From Apricaphanius iberus (taxonomy: Eukaryota; Chordata; Actinopteri; Cyprinodontiformes; Aphaniidae): a stretch of DNA of 64,000 nt. Every line of letters begins with the position of its first letter. Position 1 is the first letter of the stretch. The stretch is taken from contig JAPXFQ010002705.1 in the NCBI GenBank assembly GCA_028564705.1, forward strand, positions 1,860,001 through 1,924,000. Direction: 5' to 3'. Below, in pieces: positions 60,480-64,000 of this stretch. Under the pieces are notes generated by a model, which was given only the letters and a program-made list of their open reading frames with translations, had not been told where the DNA came from and did not search any database. Both the position numbers and the translations under genes were made by a program.

Positions 60480-60516
60480 TAATAAAAAGAACAGTGGTGT
60501 GTTTTAATGCTGTGTC

Positions 60517-60790
60517 TTCAGGTACATCTCAATGAATTAGAATACCATCAAAAATGCAATTTTTTTTCTACAACTGAGTTCATCGTAGTTCTGTACTATA
60601 CTCTGTACTGTCAGGGGGAAGAACACCTCTTACTTCCAGTTTTTCAGTAATTTTCACAATGTTCACAGTCATGTATCCAAGCATATTCGTAGAAAGTTAA
60701 GTGGAAGGAAAGAGTGATGTAGAAAAATACGTTCAAACGAGATTTACAAGGTGTTGACTATGACTGGAGTAGGAGCTTCAACAGGCACGG
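60517..60790 (+). mobile_element. Tc1-like relic (copy D)
   Basis: Starts GGTACATCTCAATGAATTAG and AATACCATCAAAAATGC, the terminus of the family seen at 44078. Then an internal deletion joins it to TGTTCACAGTCATGTATCC, AAGCATATTCGTAGAAAG and TTAAGTGGAAGGAAAGAGTG, which belong to the helix-turn-helix part of the transposase region. Confidence 0.75.
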
Positions 60791-61000
60791 CTCTCAGACG
60801 CACACAGCGACAGCGTTGCATTCTTTGTGTGAAGTCACTCCTGAATCAGAGACACAGTCAGGTTTGCTTGAGGTAATAGGGACAGGAGTGGAGTGTTGCA
60901 AAATGATCCCAAGGTAAGTACAATATTAATTTAATTTGCAAATTAGGTTCTTGGAGTCAAGTCAGTGGGTTTACATGTAGCAAAATTCGAAATGATTGCC

Positions 61001-61552
61001 TAAAGCCTAAGTTATACTTTTCCGTCGAAACAAATAGACGCAACGTAATTATCCATCAACGCAAGGGCTTTCTGTCACGTGCTCTATAGTCGCTGTAATC
61101 AGTAGTCAATGCAGCATTTGGGCACTACATGCTTTATATTAAAAGGATAATTTATCTAATCTGGTGTTTTGGTGATTTTGAACACAAGGAGGTGTAGAGA
61201 AACTAAGAAACAGACTGCTGTATTCGTTTACATGCGTTTTTTGTGTATGCTATTGAGCTGCATTTCTAGTAAAACGCTTTACAGCTTAAACAAAAATTAC
61301 TTTCTGTCGTCCATTGCTCCTTGAGGGGAGAATATGTTTACAAGTTGAAGAAAATAAACTCTAGTTAACCAGAAACGGCACCGCCATGGTAGGCAGACCC
61401 GCCATGAAAAGTAACCACCCCCTGCTGTCCTGTTGGGGAATTGCTTTGCAACACTGAAAAACCAGCACAGAACTATAAACGAACTATGCCTCCGTCTATA
61501 CGTCTGCATCTAGTTGCAAACTTGCTGAAGCAGAAGTATAAACTACGCTTTA
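61001..61552. mobile_element. Copy 3 of the AGTATAAACTA repeat family, both ends present
   Basis: The left end TAAAGCCTAAGTTATACTTT and the right end, read inward, TAAAGCGTAGTTTATACTTC are imperfect inverted termini. The 552-bp interior shares ordered blocks with the copy at 10760. No open frame of note; no clear target duplication. Confidence 0.7.
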
Positions 61553-61844
61553 GTCCAATTGAAAACAGACTTTTAAAATGCATGTGTACACCTTAGCTTG
61601 ACTAATTTCGATTATTTTAGAAGCCTTACAACTCCCACTTCCGGGAGCATTAAGACCGCAGAGGCAGGAATAACAACAACAGGCCAAACAGCAGCAACGA
61701 CTGTAACACAATGAAACTGTACAGCATTTACTAAATGTTCTGTGCTGCAGCGTTGTTGTCATCCATTTCTTCGCTTATTGTGCACATCCTGCTTTTACTC
61801 TGTCTGCTTAACTGACTATAGCATTTGTTTACTATCTGTGTGAT

Positions 61845-62420
61845 GTCAGCACGAAAGGATCCTCAGTTCACAATTTGGAAGTGCATCAAAGAGTGCACCA
61901 AAACCAAAATTGCTTCCCAAGGAGGGAGGGAGCCCAGAGGAAGTGGCTGGGACGGTGATAGTGCAGATGGTGAGAGTGTCTGTAGCGTGTGTGTGTGTGT
62001 ATGTGTGTGCGTGCGTCAGTGGAGTGGTGGGAGTAGAGTACAGAGTACTTTTCAGCAGCAGAACAACATCCGAAAATTAAATCAGAGGTTAATGAAATGG
62101 TTTAGATCAAAGCATATTCATGGGTTTAAATGGCCTAGTCAAAGTGCAGACCTAAACCAAACTAGGAAACGGATTCTCCAACCAATCTGATTGAGATTAA
62201 GCTATTTAGCAAAGAAGATGGGCGAACATTTTAGTTTTTAAATGGGTAAATTCCTGATTAATTGGGTATGAGTAAAAATGGGCTCCATAGCTTTCCTGAT
62301 TTTCTTTTGTAAAAATCTTTAAAAACCATGTATAATTGATCTTCTCTTACAGGATCATGCAGGAAGTTGAGTTTGTCTATCACATAAAATCATAATGAAA
62401 ACACAGAAATTTGAACAAAA
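61845..62420 (+). mobile_element. Tc1-like relic (copy E) with (GT)n insertion
   Basis: GGATCCTCAGTTCACAATTTG, GTGCATCAAAGAGTGCACC and AATTGCTTCCCAAGG match an early transposase part. Then, after a (GT)n run (61987-62010) and a gap, AATGAAATGGTTTAGATCAA, AATGGCCTAGTCAAAGTGC, AGAAGATGGGCGAACATTTT and GTCTATCACATAAAATC match the transposase end and terminus. Not functional. Confidence 0.75.
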
Positions 62421-64000
62421 TTTAGGGATCCGGAACAGATTATAGTTCTTTAAAGGCGATAATCCTAAATCATAATGCTGTAAATAAGGAGTACGAATAT
62501 GCTTTAAAAGTTTTAGTGAAATGTAAAGTGTGATGGAGCTTGATGGAGATAGACAGAGGCCCCAAATATAGTGCAAAACTAGCAGGTCTAGCAATTAATC
62601 ACAAAGCAGGACTCCTCTTATGAGGTCTGTTGGTTCCAGAGCTCTGGGAAGCCTCAACTGCACAGAATAATCAATTTTCTCAACATTTATATTCTGTGCA
62701 TTGATATAATAAGAGGTAAATTCTAGATATTAATGGCCTGTAATCAATTTACTTTGTTTTCCATAAAACTGGTGTTAAATAATTGTTGGTGAAATAAGTT
62801 TACTCAAAAACTCCTAAAATGATACAGAATTGATTACCTGAAACATAGCAAGAATAACAGTTTGACTTCCATAAGGTCAGTGAAATAACCGACAATGACA
62901 GGATTTTCTGAGTCATTAGCTAAAGACTTGACCTTTAGTAGATGATCAGCTTGGTGGTGCAACTGTCATATCTTTGTGAATTCATTATTGTTTTTTCATC
63001 TGTTGTCAAAATTTTTTTGACCTGTCACCTTCCTTTTGTTTTTAGATTTTAAGGGCATTTCTACAGAAGAGGATTAGGGCCACAAAATAAAATAAAAATT
63101 AAAAAAAATTAAAAGATTCTGACTTTAGTCTCTGAATTCTGACCTTAAGAATTGTGACTTTAATCTCAGAATGGTGATTTTTTTTCCCCCCCTTCTAAAT
63201 CCTCTACCCTAGGGTGAACTAAAAAGTGGCTTAAAGCTGCAGTCCAGAGTATTTGAGAGAGATACTCTTTTGAATCTAACGTACCAAAGCCCGTCCTAAA
63301 ACATCCCTTCTGCCCCCGTCCAGCTCCTTCTAGCCCCACCTCTACAATTGGGCATATTTACCACCTATCATGTCACAGCATGCCATTGTGTATTTCAATG
63401 ATAAAACATATTGATTTGCTTTATTGCATATATGACTGTCTTACTTATTCAACAGAAATGTCACCAAAGCTGCGCCGATTTTGAAGCCTTTTAAAATTCG
63501 AAGTTGTCTCCATTGTGGAAATGCATCTCTGATGTAAATCCAACTCTGGTCTCTAAGGCATTTTTCTGCGAGTTTATGGACTCTATGCACGTCCCCTCTC
63601 ATCCATTCATTTTCAGTGGGACATTCTCGACAAAATGATAATTGTCTCCCTGCTGCTAAGCGACATTATATCTGCGAAAATCATGTCTGTGAAATTTTGC
63701 ATTCGTGCATGCATCATGCACACGCAGGCCTGCACCGCGATCCCAGAAAGGGAGGTTTTATTGACTGATCAGCTGACAGGAAAATATGGAGGAAAAGTTA
63801 CTATATATACCCATTCACGTCTTTTTCGTTTCTTATAAAGCAAAGTAAGATTTCACTTAACTCGAGCAAAATCTAGTGCCACTTTTTCACCCATGAACTG
63901 CTTTGGTACCCCAAAATTCTCTCCAATCTGACAGCTAATCAAAACCATGGAAGACCTGCTATTCCCCCTTGAATAGAGCCCGTTGCTAGCTTGTGTTGCT
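62421..64000. other. Right-hand stretch, no gene recognised
   Basis: AT-rich. GCTTAAAGCTGCAGTCC near 63230 may begin another dispersed repeat. Searched by eye for codons of the last c1orf53 exon (CPYGQ...) and for LIM/homeobox codons of lhx9; none seen. Confidence 0.4.

Overview
This window looks like nuclear DNA of a ray-finned (teleost) fish. It is AT-rich and gene-poor, with spliced exons, a CpG-rich promoter, and a dense layer of repeats typical of teleosts: a Rex3/RTE-type LINE with a GATG tail, tRNA-headed SINEs, an L2-type LINE, many Tc1/mariner remnants, hAT MITEs with 8-bp target duplications, and PIF/Harbinger pieces. No family was checked against a database; all assignments come from motifs and recalled family features.

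Two host genes can be supported, both from short exons. On the minus strand, a CpG island at about 45.06-45.79 kb holds a first coding exon (45400-45416) that reads MDSRI plus a split Lys codon before a GTAAG donor. This fits the amino terminus of the DENND1 family of Rab35 exchange factors (MGSRIK in DENND1A, MDCRTK in DENND1B). On the plus strand, two in-phase exons (55935-56177 and 60000-60101) encode the core of the C1orf53/DUF5522 small protein, ending in ...CCGSACRH. In human 1q31.3 the genes lie in the order DENND1B (leftward), C1orf53 (rightward), LHX9 (rightward). The same head-to-head pair is seen here, which is why the leftward gene is called dennd1b and why lhx9 is predicted just beyond the right end. 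The last c1orf53 exon was not found in the window.

Layout: 1-45.4 kb is read as intron 1 of dennd1b, with no other dennd1b exon recognised. It contains non-repetitive stretches that could be regulatory elements (about 1.9-2.35 and 16.0-17.0 kb), a MADF-domain relic, seven hAT-type copies or ends, two Rex3-type LINE copies (one with a clean 15-bp target duplication, one 5'-inverted inside a hAT element), an L2 fragment and Tc1 relics. 45.4-45.8 kb is the dennd1b promoter. 45.8-55.7 kb is intergenic and repeat-filled, including an inverted-repeat element with tRNA-like promoter boxes and a Harbinger element inserted in a SINE. 55.7-64 kb is c1orf53 and its introns, with a nearly identical 144-bp tandem duplication just after exon 2.

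The main biological interest is the record of mobile-element activity (nested insertions, twin priming, a templated inversion across a reverse-transcriptase active site, SINE and LINE copies sharing a tail) and the conserved bystander-gene arrangement beside lhx9. I did not find a new enzymatic or defence system.
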